A DNA stretch of 64,000 bases from Quillaja saponaria (taxonomy: Eukaryota > Streptophyta > Magnoliopsida > Fabales > Quillajaceae): positions 16,740,001 to 16,804,000 of the forward strand of contig CM055607.1 of the NCBI GenBank assembly GCA_029379385.1, read 5' to 3'. The notes under the pieces were generated by a model. It had not been told where the DNA came from. It saw nothing but the letters and a program-made list of their open reading frames with translations, and made no database searches. A program made the position numbers and the translations under genes. This document shows, one piece after another, positions 33,521 to 46,149 of this stretch (position 1 is its first letter; each line of letters begins with the position of its first letter).

Positions 33521-36500
33521 CTAAAAATCGGCCTCATCTCCAAATCCTAAGTTTTCGTCATCTTCAGCTTGTCCATCAACCTAACTCAGGTGCAAAAGCT
33601 TGGATGTAGGAGGTGAAACCTAAAATAATCAAAATAAATATGTTGTAAATTATACTTAAATTAATAAGCAACTCTAATTAATTAACTTGGACAAATTAAG
33701 CAAATTTTTCTAAGTTTTTGCCTTGAAACTCAAAATTTGACCTACTATCCTAACCGTTGAAACCAAATGAATTTTTGTTTCTTTCTATAGGTCTTATTCG
33801 TCTCCACGGTTGTGCCTGTACTCCTAGAAACGAAATGGACTAATATTTGATTGTTTTGTCCCTGAACCCAAGTTTCCAAAATTTTCGCCTTGAAACTTTA
33901 AATTTGGTCTAATATCCTAACTGTTGGTCCAAATGGATTTCTGTTTCTTCTTATAGGCCTTATTCATCCCCACATTTATGTTGGTACTCCTAGAATCCTA
34001 AACAGACTGGTATTTGACTATTTTGTCACCTGAACCTAAACTTCAAAAGTTTTTGCCTTAGAACTAAAAAATTGTCATAATATCTTAACCATTGAGCCAA
34101 ATAGATTTTCGTTTTTTCATACGGGTCTTATTCGTCCCTACAATCGTGCCAGTACTCTTGGAATCCAAAATGAACTAGTATTTGACTTTTTTGGGCCCCC
34201 AAACCCAAGTTTGCAAAGTTTGTCATTAAAACTCAAAGTTTGGCCTACTATCAGAATTGTTGATCCAAATATATTTCTGTTTATTCCTACATATCTTATT
34301 TGTCCCCATGGTAGTGTCGATATTTCCAAAATCCTAAACGGACTAATATTTGATAGCTTTCCACCATGCACCCAAACTTGACAAGTTTTTGCCTTGAAAC
34401 TAAAAATTTGTCATAATTTCCTAACCTTTGAGTCAATGAATTTTCGTTTCTTCGTACAGGTCTTATTCGTCTTATGGTAGTGCCTGTACTCCTAGGAATC
34501 CGAAACGGATCTGTATTTGATCATTTTGTCTTCCAAACCCAAACTTGGTAAGTTTTTACCTTGAAACCTAAAAACTTCTCATAATATCCTAACCGTTGAG
34601 CCAAATGGATTTTCGTTTCTTCCTAAAAGTTTTATTCTTCCCCACGTTCGTGTCAATACTCCTAGAATCCCTAAATGGACTAGTATTTGACCGTTTTGCA
34701 CCTCGAGCCCAAACTTGGCAAGTTTTTGCATTCAAACTAAAAATTTGTCATAATATTTTAACCGTTGAGCCAAATAGATTTCCGTTTCTTCCTAAAAGTC
34801 TTATTTGTTCGCAAGGTCGTGCTAATACTCCTAGAATCCAAAATAGAATAGTATTTTACAGTTTTGCTCCCTAAACCCAAACTTGGCAAGTTATTGCCTT
34901 TAAACTAAAAATTTGTCATAATATCCTTAATGTTAAGCTAAATAGATTTTCATTTTTTCCTATATGTCTTATTCGTCCTCACAGTCGTGCTGGTACTTCT
35001 AAAATCTGAAATGGATTAGTATTTAACTGTTTTGCCCCTAAACCCAAACTAGGCAAGTTTTTGCCTTAAAGCTAAAAATTTATCATAATATCATAATAGT
35101 TAAGCCAAATGGATTTTCGTTTCTTCCTACAGGTCTTATTTATTCTCACTATCGTGTTAGTACTCTCTTAATCCTAAAAAGACTTGTATTTAAACTTTTT
35201 GCTCCTCGAACCCAAACTTTGCAAGTTTTTTCCTTGAAAAATAAAGTTTGGCCTAAAATCCTAACCGTTGATTCAAATAGATTTCTGTTTTTTCTTAAAG
35301 GTCTTATTGGTCCCAATAGTTGTGCCGATACTCCCGAAATTCTAAAAGAACTAGTATTTGACTGTTTTGTCTCCCGAACTCAAACTTTGCATGTTTTTGC
35401 CTTGAAACACAAAGTTTGGATTACAATCCTAACTGTTGAGCTAAATAAATTTTCATTTTTTTCTAAAGGTCTTATTTGTCCCATGGTTGTGCTATACTCC
35501 CAGAATCTTAAAAAAACTAGTATTTGACTATTTTGTCCTCTGAGCCAAACTTGATAAGATTTTGTTTTGAAGCACAAAGTTTGGCCTTAAATCCTAGCCG
35601 TTAAGCCAAATGGATTTTCACTTTTTCCTAAAGGTCTTATTCATCCCCACGGTCATACTGGTATTCCCAAAATCCTAAAAGGACAAGTATTTGACCGTTT
35701 TACCCCTCAAACCCAAACTTTACAAGTTTTTGCCTTGAAACACGAAGTTTGGCATAAAATCCTGACCGTTGAGCCATATGGATTTTATTTTTTTTCTAAG
35801 GGTCTTACATGTCCCCATGGTTGTGCTAGACTCCCAAAATTCTAAAAGGACTAGTATTTGACCGTTTTTGCCCCCAAACCCAAAATTCACAATTTTTTTG
35901 CTTTGAAACACAAAGTTTGGCCTAAAATCCTAACCGTTAATCCAAATGGATTATTGTTTTTTCATAAAGGTCTTATTCATCACCACGACCATGCCAGTAC
36001 TATCGGAATCCTAAATGAACTAGTATTTGATCGTTTTAACCCCTGAACCCAAACTTGATAAGTTTTTGCATGAAAACTATAATAAACTAAAACTATTGCA
36101 TTACTATAATAAATTAAAAGAATGCATACCGATGATGGTTAAGGTGGTGGTATCGGAGGCGATGGATGTACCCCAACTCTCTCTTAATTAACTCATGTTC
36201 AAGCTTCATATGCTCTAGAGTGAATCCTAAAAGAGATGGAGATGTAACAGAAGCTGTACAGAGTTGTGAGTAGCGATGGCAGATGCTGCAGACCCTGCAA
36301 CTTTGCCCAATAGTTGCTGGGAGTTGATATAACCTTAAAGCCATAGATGAGACCCTTTCTCTTGTTGCCCGCTAGCTTCACGAAGAGAGTTGGGTCATTC
36401 ACGGGAGCCTATGAAGGTGCAGCAGGTGTATTAGCACTATCTTGTTGGCCGGTGCTAGATTGCCTTATCTCCGCTTCCTTTAAAGCCTTAAATTTCTACT

Positions 36501-38071
36501 AAAAATAAAAACTAATTGTGTATGTAAAACAGAAACAAAATATGTAAAACAAAAAAGACAAATGATACTTACTATGAAGGCCTTCGACTTTGTGTTAATA
36601 AAGTCACCAGACTTTTTCTTGTGAATGCGGTCGAAAACCTCAATAATTGTAAGTTCTTAACCCAACTCTTTCTCTTGTATAAATTTTTAAAACAATATTA
36701 GTTAAAAAAGATTGTGATACAAATTTATAACTAATATTTATTAAATAAAATATTACTAAGTAGTCGTTTCTGGTGAACAACTATGATAACGGAGCCAGTA
36801 CATGGTGAATATGCTCATCACCCACTAGCCTATTCAAGGCCATCATCCGAAAGTACCTTAAGAAGGCAGGGCTCACCAACTTGTCACACAATGACTATAC
36901 AAATTATGTGGGATCCAATCTGAATGCCCATCCTCCTTCCAAGAGAGTGGGTCCTGATGGATGCTTCATCTTCAATTCAGTACGCAGCTTCTGGAATATA
37001 TCACTGCATCTCTTCCAGGCTGTTACATTAAACATAACCCTAGATACAACATTTTCCTCTAGAAGGACCCTAAACCATCTCTGCAACATTAATTACAAAA
37101 CAAAAGCATTTTGTCAGTAATTTAACAATATACAACTCAACTAAGCCTTAAATTCCAAACTAGTTAGGGTCGGCTATATGAATCATTTTTCCTCCGTTCG
37201 CATCGATCCAAGACAATATTTTTATTAATCCCTATCGTGAGTAATTTAACAATATATTAATGTAAAATTAAAACTTAATCAATAATATAATTGAACTTAC
37301 TATAAAATCATTATAGCATAAGGTTTCTGTGTCCTCTGGGAACTTCCGATATTGGAAAAGTTGACCTAAAAGGTGCTTCATAATAATACCAAAAATGGTA
37401 ATGGCCACTTGCGTGCTTTTGGGGTCATCCCTAACGAATGCTTTGTAATACAAATAAAAAGAAATGAATGTTAGTAAAATATAAAGTATAAATACAATTG
37501 ACTACAAAATTATAAAGATAATTTACTTAATTGTCTCAAGCAATATGGATGAGTAGGCGATCCTCCTCAATCTCATAGGGAGGGGCAATCTAATTCTTGC
37601 CCCTCTTCCCCCTCTCTGCACTCACACCACACTCAGCAACGTCACTCGCCTTATGAGGGACGTCGTCCTCCATAAAGGGCTCAAGATCTATCCTTATGCT
37701 CGATATCCTCATCATGACCTGTAGCTGCAATACAAGTTAAGTAGTGTAAGAACAATGAAATTCATAAAAATTCAATAACTAAGAAAATTCATTATCAAAG
37801 TTTGAAATTTGAACTAACATGTCTGTGCAGATTCCAAGCTTGATAAGATCTGATCTGAGCCCATGTCAGAAAGGTCCCGAACCTGTTCCGAGGATAGAGT
37901 AAGTAACGGAATACTGGGAGGTAGAGCTCTAGCTATAGAAGGAGGTGGAAGTACTGGAGATGTAGATCGAGACGAACTCACTAGAGTAGATGGAGATGAT
38001 GCTAGTACTATATACGGAGACGATGAAGCTTCAGTAGGTCCTCGAAAGAGGGTACGACATACTTTAGGCAT
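33521..38071 (-). pseudogene. TnpA-like protein (Transposase_24 / Ptta-En/Spm type)
   Basis: Exon 1 (38,071-37,819) starts M-P-K-V-C-R-T-L-F and is Ser/Pro-rich, ending at a GTTAGT donor. A charged exon follows (about 37,723-37,510; 'DLEPFMEDDVPHKASDV', 'GGRGKN'). Exon 3 is near 37,440-37,310. A conserved exon (about 37,085-36,760) holds 'QRWFRVLLEENVVSRVMFNVTAWKR' and, after stops, 'CDKLVSPAFLRYF', as in Transposase_24 proteins. Next is 'IIEVFDRIHKKKSGDFINTKSKAFI' (36,665-36,575), closed by GTAAGT, then 'KFKALKEAEIRQSSTGQQDS' (from ~36,495) and 'KLAGNKRKGLIYG'. A Pro-rich end at ~36,120 has the donor GTATGC. The last exon (~33,615-33,521) is acidic, E-D-D-E-N-L-G-F-G-D-E-A-D-F. TnpA proteins bind subterminal repeats. 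In-frame stops make it a probable pseudogene. Confidence 0.75.
33660..36075 (+). repeat. Tandem array of ~168-bp monomers (14 copies)
   Basis: The 'TTTCTTCCTA(C/A)AGGTCTTATT(C/T)' junction recurs at 33,791, 33,958, 34,126, 34,293, 34,460, 34,629, 34,798, 34,966, 35,133, 35,301, 35,469, 35,634, 35,802 and 35,970, a spacing of 165-169 bp. Each unit also carries 'ctcctagaatcctaaa', 'tagtatttgaccgttttg', 'cccaaacttggcaagtttttgcc' and 'atcctaaccgttgagccaaat'. Neighbouring units differ at many sites. By the exon model of the minus-strand gene the array fills its last intron. Several open stretches of 60-100 codons on both strands are by-products of the repeat. Confidence 0.95.
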
Positions 38072-40123
38072 GACTATGTAATAACAAGCTAGAAATGTTT
38101 AACAAACTAACAATACTACATCTCAATAATAATAATAATAAAAGTATTATTCACTTTTTATTGTAAACAGTCAATGAAACTAAAAATCAAGTATTCTTCA
38201 CTTCATGGAACTTTGAAAGTTTGAATTACAATTCTCAGTCTTCTTTCTTCTAATGCTTTATAAAATTCTGTGCACTTCCCCTCAAACATAGCCTTTGGGT
38301 GGCAATTGAACCTACAATTGCGTTCCTATAATGCATCCCCGAGTATGCTTTAAAAGACACACCAGTTTATCAAATCTTTAGCAATTATTGATCCTAACTC
38401 CTAAGAATTAATCAATTTTCATAGCAAAAACAAAAAGATTTACAAATCTAACTATAATTTGGAAATTTAGGTTTTCTTATTGACCTTGGAAGGGTTAAAT
38501 CCAATTTCACATAATGGTTTCTTTGAAAAGTTGTTTGAATATAAAGAAAAAAGAGGGGAGGGAAAGAGAAAGGGTGAAAGGAAAAGCATAAAGCATCAAA
38601 ATATGGTCTTGAGAACCAAAATAATTAATACAAAATATAAACATTACAATAGTTATTGTCTTCTGCGGCAAATAATACTCCAACGATTCATATAGTCCTT
38701 TCTCAGGTAATAACCTTCTTTAATGCAGCTTGTAGCAGCATATTTTATAAATTATATAACTGTGTTAAGGAACGTAGAGCCATAATAAAAAATTGTAACA
38801 AAGACTAAGAGAGAAATATATCTAGAAATTTCTGATGAAGGACAAGACAGGAACTACATATACTAGCCTTTATCCAAATAAGGCTAGAAAAAGTTCAGCC
38901 TCCATAAGTAACCTCTTCTTAAAGGTTTCATATTTCATTATCTAAGCCTCCCAATAAACCTAATTAGAGTTTCAAGTAAGTAGCAAACAAGTGGTTCTAT
39001 GCCATTTACTCCGGCTCCAAAACTACAATTAGGAATTCTGCACAAAATCTTCAACAGCCAAGCAACACCAATAAGAAGACGAACAGAAAAAAAATACTAC
39101 ACTATCTTTATGGAATAAGTTCTAGGGAACAACATAAGCCGAGGGGAGCTCTTGACAATAAACCTACATCAATCATTCAACTACCCACCCCGCAATAAAA
39201 AAGTTAAGCAAACACAACAATTGTTATGCATAATCTTCTTTTGTTCCTTGTCTTGAATTTAAGTTTCCTTAAATTTTCCAGTATCTAAATAGTAGGTAAG
39301 GAAAATATTGTAATTCAAATTCGACTAATGCACTAAAACATAGAACAAAGCCCCTTACCTTACACATGCAAGAACAAACATTGATTGTCTATAATTGAAG
39401 CAATTTATTAGTCACTTAAATTTCAAAAGACGAATAATTTACTTGCAAACTAGTTTCCTACGGCCTTAAATAGAGGCAGAGAACATTTAATTTTCTTTTC
39501 AGTTTCCTCATCAATCAAAAAGAAGAAAAACGAACATGTAAACTAAATCCCATCAACAATTAAGTCTAAAAAAGAAAACTTTCAAACCCTATAATCTAAA
39601 ATCATTAATAAACTAAAACATTTTCCACTATAATTATATATTGAGGGTTCTGCTGCGTACCTGGGTATGGATGGCGGCTGGACTGTTTCAAATGGTTGAA
39701 CGACGATGGTAGCAAACTCAATGACAATGGTTGTAGCTCCAGGGTGTAGGTATGATCAAAGCTCTAGGCGGTGGGTTTGATAGCTTGGGAGAAATGGAGA
39801 AAAGAAGAGAAGAAAAAGTGAAAGGGAAGGTGACTTGCAAATTTGAAATGGAAAGGTATCTGCGTCTGCATTGACAGAAGTAGATACTTTAAGATACAGA
39901 TGCTAATAAGTATTTTTTTTTAATTAAAAAATTAATGTCTATCTGTGTCTGCTAACAATTTCTTCCTTTGCCTTGTAATTTTTAGCGTCTGCGTTTAAAT
40001 TTTTCGATATTTTAGCTACGTAGACACAGATAGTGAAAAAGCATATGCAAAAAATAATTATTTGCTTATGCATTTTTTGAGTTTGCACAGTGATAGATAC
40101 AAATAAAGTAATTTCTTATATTG
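38072..40123. other. CACTA-2 5' non-coding part of TnpA gene and right subterminal region
   Basis: No conserved protein is visible. A possible 5'-leader exon on the minus strand lies at about 39,800-39,662, ending CCCAG|GTACGC. From 39,850 to the end the sequence is dominated by short inverted TCTGC-type motifs and AT-rich spacers. Confidence 0.45.
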
Positions 40124-40982
40124 TTAAAAGAGAGGATAGATATGTGATTTGAAAAGAGAGGATATATAACAGCTTATTAATATTTATAACTTTTTATGCT
40201 TTCATTCATTAATTGAATGTATCATAAATCTGTTTTATTTTTCTAAATTTATAGTAAGTAATTAATTTCTTGAAAATTTTCTACTTAATTATATATAAAG
40301 CCTATTATTATTTAAAAAAAGAAAACAAATTCAAGGGTTAAATTGTGGTGAAAATATGTAATTTCAATTTAAAAGTCCAGTTATTATTTAGAAAGAAAAT
40401 ATTAAAAGTATAACTTATTTATCTTGCAAAATTATTACATGACTTATTAGTTTTTTGGTATGTATAGCTCTATTTTTATATTACTAAGAAATTCAATTTA
40501 CTTTGTATCAATTTTTTTTTCTATTTTAACATATATAATATATTAAAGATAAAAAAGCTAGGTTAACATGTATAATATATTGCTATTAAGATTAAGCTAA
40601 AAATTGAGGACAATAAGAAAAATAAGTATTTAGAACTCATTTGAAAAGAGAAACCCAAGAATATGACTTTTTTGGTACTTTTTAGATACAAGCAGAATTT
40701 TTTAATATATATATTTAAATTATTTTTTAACACTATTTGTATCCATTTAAGGGCAGGTTTTCCAAACTTTAGAGCCTAGTGTCATTTTAGTATTTTTTTT
40801 TTTTTTTTTTTTGATAATTCATTTTTCTAAAATTGTGTACATAGTTAACTTTTAAGAAGATTAGAATAACATTTAACTATGACTTATTTTTTTGATAGAA
40901 TAAGTATGGCTTATATTGATTTTCTAAAAATATAACTTTTTGTTCATTTCAAGAGTAAAGTAGAACTTATTGTTACGGTAAG

Positions 40983-41260
40983 GACAAGATTTGGTTCAGT
41001 CAATATTACATTGACATGTGGCCATTTCTAGAAAAGTAGGCAATCCAAACAAAGAGGGACACATGGTATATTTTTCTTGGCCATCCATCACTATAAAAGT
41101 TTGTCAGCCCTCAAAACAAGGTAATGACATAAACTCACTTATTTTCTTTCTACATTAAATATTCTTTATCAGACACTAACTTTACCATCGGAGGAACCTC
41201 AAAAGCTTACTCAGACCTCTACTCCAATCCCCTTTGATGGTGCATCGATGGTTTAGTGAT
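40983..41260 (+). mobile_element. Possible LTR remnant, Tat/Ogre-like wording
   Basis: 'cactataaaagtttgtcagccctc' (~41,090-41,113) looks like a retroelement TATA region. 'gacactaactttaccatcggagga' (~41,173-41,196) followed by 'cagacctctactcc' resembles the U5 of Tat/Ogre LTRs ('acttgagcgtcggagtg'). No partner LTR or primer site was found. 40,124-40,982 is AT-rich with nothing recognised. Confidence 0.35.
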
Positions 41261-44200
41261 GTTAAATTTTATTTTCTGCTTCTTCATTCTAGTATTGAGT
41301 TTTATTTCTTTGATTCGGTAGTTTCTTGCATACCAAATATAGATTGTACTTGGTGCTTGATTTTGTCAATGGTTTTCCTCTTTTCTTTCAGCTAATTTAT
41401 CGCGAAGGCCTATTCAGGTATTTTTGTATAAATGTATTATACAATAGTATAATGACTTGCATCTACATACACTCTTCTGCTTCAATTGTGAATTATTTAA
41501 CTTGTCTGACCTTCCTACTCATAAGTCGTGATTTGCTTCTCATCCATGATAGCAAGTATATTGACTGATTTTTCTGTTGTTAAGTAATTTGATGAGACTA
41601 CAAGATAAAAACATTATCAAAGTAAAAAAATAATAAAATAAATAATTGATTTGTATTATCATAACTGATATGGTAGCAACCATGGTTGTCCTACAACAAT
41701 AATCTATTTAAAGATTAATGTTAGATCTGAATTCGAATTCGAATTCGAATTGGATTTGGAATTGTTTTTGCTATTGTTTCTTGCATTGCAGCTTGGCAAA
41801 TGGAACATTTTAGAGTTCATTTTATCAAGAATGAGATAATGTTAGCAATATTAAGCAGTGTTTTCTGATTCGGTGTTTAGGTTTTAGGACACAGTTTTAA
41901 TTGCCCCGTTGACCAGAATGATCTGGACAAGGTCATAACTAAATAAATGATTATTTTTAATATAAAAGAATAAAATATTTTATATACGTATGCAATAATT
42001 TAATTCCAAACAAGAATTGAATAATCAACGAAAAAAATACAAATGGAGACCGAAGAGGAAAGCAATATAGTCTAGCATAATCTTTTCTACTTACTATTTA
42101 AAAATAAAAAATAAAAATTGAACGGGCTAAGTCTTTAAAAATTACTAGATAAAGCTAGTCTTCTAGGTTTTTCTGGGTCTAAGCTGTCTAATCATTATTC
42201 TAAGTTTCAGGGCTAATCTGGCCCCAAAGTTGAATTTGAGTGACGATCTAACCGACCGATTCAATCTTGATCTTAAAAATTGATAGTAAGACCTATAACT
42301 TTTTTCATTTACATCTGCACCGCCAAATCAGTTGTGGATGCAAAATTATCAGGATCGACGATTATAGACATAGAAAATGATCAAACAAGTGCATTAGAAC
42401 TTAGGGGAGCATTCAGGAACTCTCAAGAAGCTATATTAAAGAACTACATGGAATAAATTTACTAGGTAAAGGGCCTGAATATTTTGCAGAGAACTTGGAG
42501 GAAGAAGATCAAACCTTAATCTTGAAATAGATTATTGTAAGGCATTAATATTTTTATTTTTTAACATTAATACTGAGTTTATGTAAGATGATGGAACAAG
42601 GCTTAAAAAGTATACCTTTTTATAAATGGTTAATGTAGGCATGCGACTTGTGAAAGAGATTTTAGTGCTCCCAACCATATAGGTATATATAAAAAACAAA
42701 TTGGAATTTTTTTTCTTTTAATAAAAAGGACAATCACCAGTTGATAATCAATTCAGCCTTTTTTTTTTTCTTTGGGTCAATAAATACTTCCGACAAACTT
42801 TGATCATAATTTACCGCTTAACTTGAGGTTGATCATTTGTACACCTTATAAGTTTGAGTCCTTAATATGAAGGTCTAATCTCCAACTTCATTATAAAATC
42901 TTAAACCTATGGTGAATTAGCTATTTTACCAAGTAAGTTTTACTAAGTGAATTGTTGATTTATAGGTCACTTCCTTGTCAATTCTTGTATTTGCTTATGA
43001 AGCTTATATTTTTTTTTTCCTCTAAATTTAATTAGTTGTTGTAATTATACTAGTTTAAAGAACCATTCTTTAACTTAGGCCTTTTTTTTATTACTAGCCA
43101 TCATAACTTGCTAAACTAATAGATAGCTAGCGTAGTTAAAAATTCATTCTCAAAGCTATACATTACCATTTGTTTACTAGATCATTGTGTGTGATATCTT
43201 ACTTTATACCTTGCTTTACTTTTACTTTGAATTTTATCATGAATTACCTTAAAAAATTTTATAGTAAAACCAGGACTGAGTTGATGACTAAGTTCGCTAA
43301 CCAATTCTATTTATAACTATTAAACTTAAAAATTACAATTTAAAACTTTACTAGAGTATTCATTCATTATCATCAAATTATACATAAGCTTACAAATTCA
43401 TATACAACCAATATTTGTGATCCTGTCGGAAGAGTCAAAGGATGAAAACCTATGATTGGTTTCCTTGGATGCCTTAGTTTCTTAGAGGAAAATAAAGGAA
43501 AAGCTCTTTTGGGATGCTAGGAGGAGCAAACCCTAAGTTCTCACAAGAACTTAAAAAGCCAATGGCTAATTTCATATAATTATCAAAAGATAACATATTA
43601 CAAAACTGAACTCTTATTCATAGAGATCTAATATCCTAAAACCCTAATAAAACTTAATCATGACCATTGATTTAATCTAATCCTAGGTCTAGATAATAAA
43701 ATAACTAAAATAACCCTGAAAGGATATAAAACTCCTAATAATAAGACTTACTACAGTAACGTAAAGCTATAGTAACTCTATAGCAACAATAACTCTACTT
43801 TTTTTTTTTTTTCAATTTCTATCCTCGTTTTCCTACATCAATTTGTCTCATCAACTAAACTTTTAATCTAACATTACAATTACACAAATAAGGTACAAGT
43901 GCAAATAGCCACAAAGTCCTTCTTGCATAAACATAGTAAAGTTCAAGCAATCCTTGAATAATCATCTTACTTCGTTGGCTCCCAGGGAATCAAGCATACA
44001 ATCTAGAGAGCAGTTTAACACACAACAATGAGATATATAATCTGAGTAGGCAGGTTATACATGCAGCATATCATTAAAAATGCACTATGCAGGCCTATTA
44101 TACATAAAACCATTTTAGTCCATATAACATAAAGAGACATCCTACCCTTATACCATTTTCATAAACTTCAATCTGCCAATCTATTCATTAAGAAGTTATG

Positions 44201-44899
44201 CTAATCATTCGTAGATATCAAGCATGCATCAACAATTCTTAGGCAATAAGCAGAGGAAAGAAGTCTTGTTTATCTCAACTCCAAGATGCAACCCTTAAGC
44301 TTGACCAAAACAAAGCACTAACATCAAACTCTAGAACCAGCTACAAACCAAACATGTACCAACCAGGAGGAAACAGAGTCTAGCTCTGCCTGGTTGTGAA
44401 ACCACACTTTCCAACCTCCAAATTGACTAGAGAAATGCATTAAGTCTCTACTATACTTTATCTTCAGACCTTAACATCTGGTTTGGCCCCTAAGACACCC
44501 AAAGCAAAGAGACACACAACCGAGTACAAAGCATATATAACATATTTCACCCAGTAAAACGTATAATTGACTTCCAAGACTTACAGATTACATTCTACTC
44601 GCAATCACACACCAGGAAGCTCTAAAATTGTCCTTAAATGTGTTAGAAATAATTCATATTTAGACACTCTTGGATGATTCATCCCATAAACCCATTCAAA
44701 GGCCCCTGAGATGACTTTAGTACACATGCAGTCTAACATGAAACAGTCTTGTCCAGAAGTTCCTATTTCTTCTCAACTCAACTCTAGACCATAAAATTCT
44801 CCAGAGATGACCCCAATATCAAAAGCTACAAGTTTTCCTTAGTAACCCACCGAAGATAACTGTTTTAAGGCACTCAAATTCTCATATCTCAGCAAACCC
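41261..44899. other. Intergenic DNA, no gene seen
   Basis: No conserved protein in any frame. A short (GAATTC) run of about four units lies at 41,730-41,752. The block 43,430-43,860 ('aaaaccctaataaaact', a poly-T, 'ttcctacatcaatttg') has the flavour of a minus-strand LTR end, but no pair was found. Confidence 0.4.
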
Positions 44900-46036
44900 A
44901 CAGCACACTTACTGCAACCCAGCAACTAAGGATTTGTCCTTAGCTTTCTCATCTCAAGCCTCTAAGCTCAACATGTAGACCCTTCTCTCTCTAGAGAAAC
45001 TCTCAGAGTCTCTTTCTTTAGAAATAAAGAAGGAGAAGAATAATGGAGCAACGCCACTCACTCCTTCTCTCTTGGCCATTAAAAACCACAAAACAAAGTC
45101 CTTGCATGTGCACTCATACTTGTATAATGACATCTCTTCCTTAGATAACACCTAAAGAATGACAATTTCATATATAATAAACATTAATTCCCCAATGTAC
45201 TTACAAAACTAGATAGTATCCATCTTTATGCATACATTATTTACTTTGGAAAGCCATGAATTATATAAATATATGTTTACCTATATACAAATATATTTTG
45301 ACTATTTATTATCAACATATTCTCATATTTCACATTATTGTCTATTGAAAAAGTAATTCATACTATCATCTTATATTAGCTTATAGCTATTAGCTTAGTG
45401 ATAATTTTCCCTACCTTAAATAATCACATCATACAAACACAATTCATATTATCACACATTGACTTAACACATAGTACACATATTTTCCTTTTCAATTTAA
45501 TGAATTAACTGTACTAATTTGCACATTTAATTAGTACATATGATATATTTATAGAAAACTACATGTGTCTACTAATTAATCCAATAAACAGATTGTTTTT
45601 ACATTTTTCAAGCTCAAGTTATGCTAATTTGACCATTGAAGGCCAATATGCCAGAATCTTGCATTTCCTGAATTTTAACTTAACTTTGATGAATTACCTG
45701 GATTAATCCACAAGTCTAAAATATCACACTAGTTATATATCATTTTTCTATGTTAGTCTACCTTCAAATGCATTAAGCCAAGTTTTATTTTGACAACTGT
45801 ATCTCAAAATCTAAATAATTAAGCAGGCATATGTCCAATCTGCAAGCCAAACAACATTGAACAATCAGGTTTTATTTTTCTGTTAGACTTATTTGTGTTT
45901 ATAGCCAATAAATCTTACAAACAAGTAGTACATAGAATTGCTAAGAATTGTCTTTAAGTAATTCAAACACATTCATTAATTATGCAACCAAGAAATCAAG
46001 CATTCAAAAACAAAGTTGAATTTGCAGGATGTTACA
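44900..46036 (-). mobile_element. Probable Tekay-like LTR remnant
   Basis: The right end reads 'aatttgcaggatgttaca' (46,019-46,036). On the minus strand this is TGTAACATCCTGCAAATT, a start typical of Tekay/Del LTRs. The left end is not defined; 44,900 is a guess. The open stretch at 44,954-45,151 lies in it and has no recognisable product. Confidence 0.4.
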
Positions 46037-46149
46037 TCATTAATTATTAATAAGCAATTTACCCACTAACCTTTAACTACTTAATGTTAGTTGAAATGCC
46101 TTTATTGACTAGTGGTAGGGTCATTATCGACTAACTAAGTTAGTGGGTA

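Larger units (their letters stand above)
33025..40123 (-). mobile_element. CACTA-2: CACTA (En/Spm) transposon with TnpA-like gene
   Basis: It starts CATTACAAGAAAA at 33,025 and ends ATTTCTTATATTG at 40,123, a degraded version of the CACTACAAGAAA terminal repeat. No clean 3-bp duplication is seen (ATT versus TTA). Subterminal regions (33,040-33,250 and 39,850-40,100) are dense in TCTGCGTCTGC/GCAGACGCA-type motifs, like those in CACTA-1. Inside, left to right: the last exon of a minus-strand TnpA-like gene, the ~168-bp tandem array, and the remaining exons. No TnpD transposase was found, so it is non-autonomous or has lost that gene. Confidence 0.82.

Noticed and set aside
34138..36046. Open stretches of 60-100 codons on both strands in the tandem array
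   Set aside because: They come from a repeat unit that has few stops and a period near a multiple of three. No known domain matches, and indels between units break every frame.
44954..45151. 65-codon minus-strand ORF
   Set aside because: No domain and no conserved pattern; it lies in a probable LTR.
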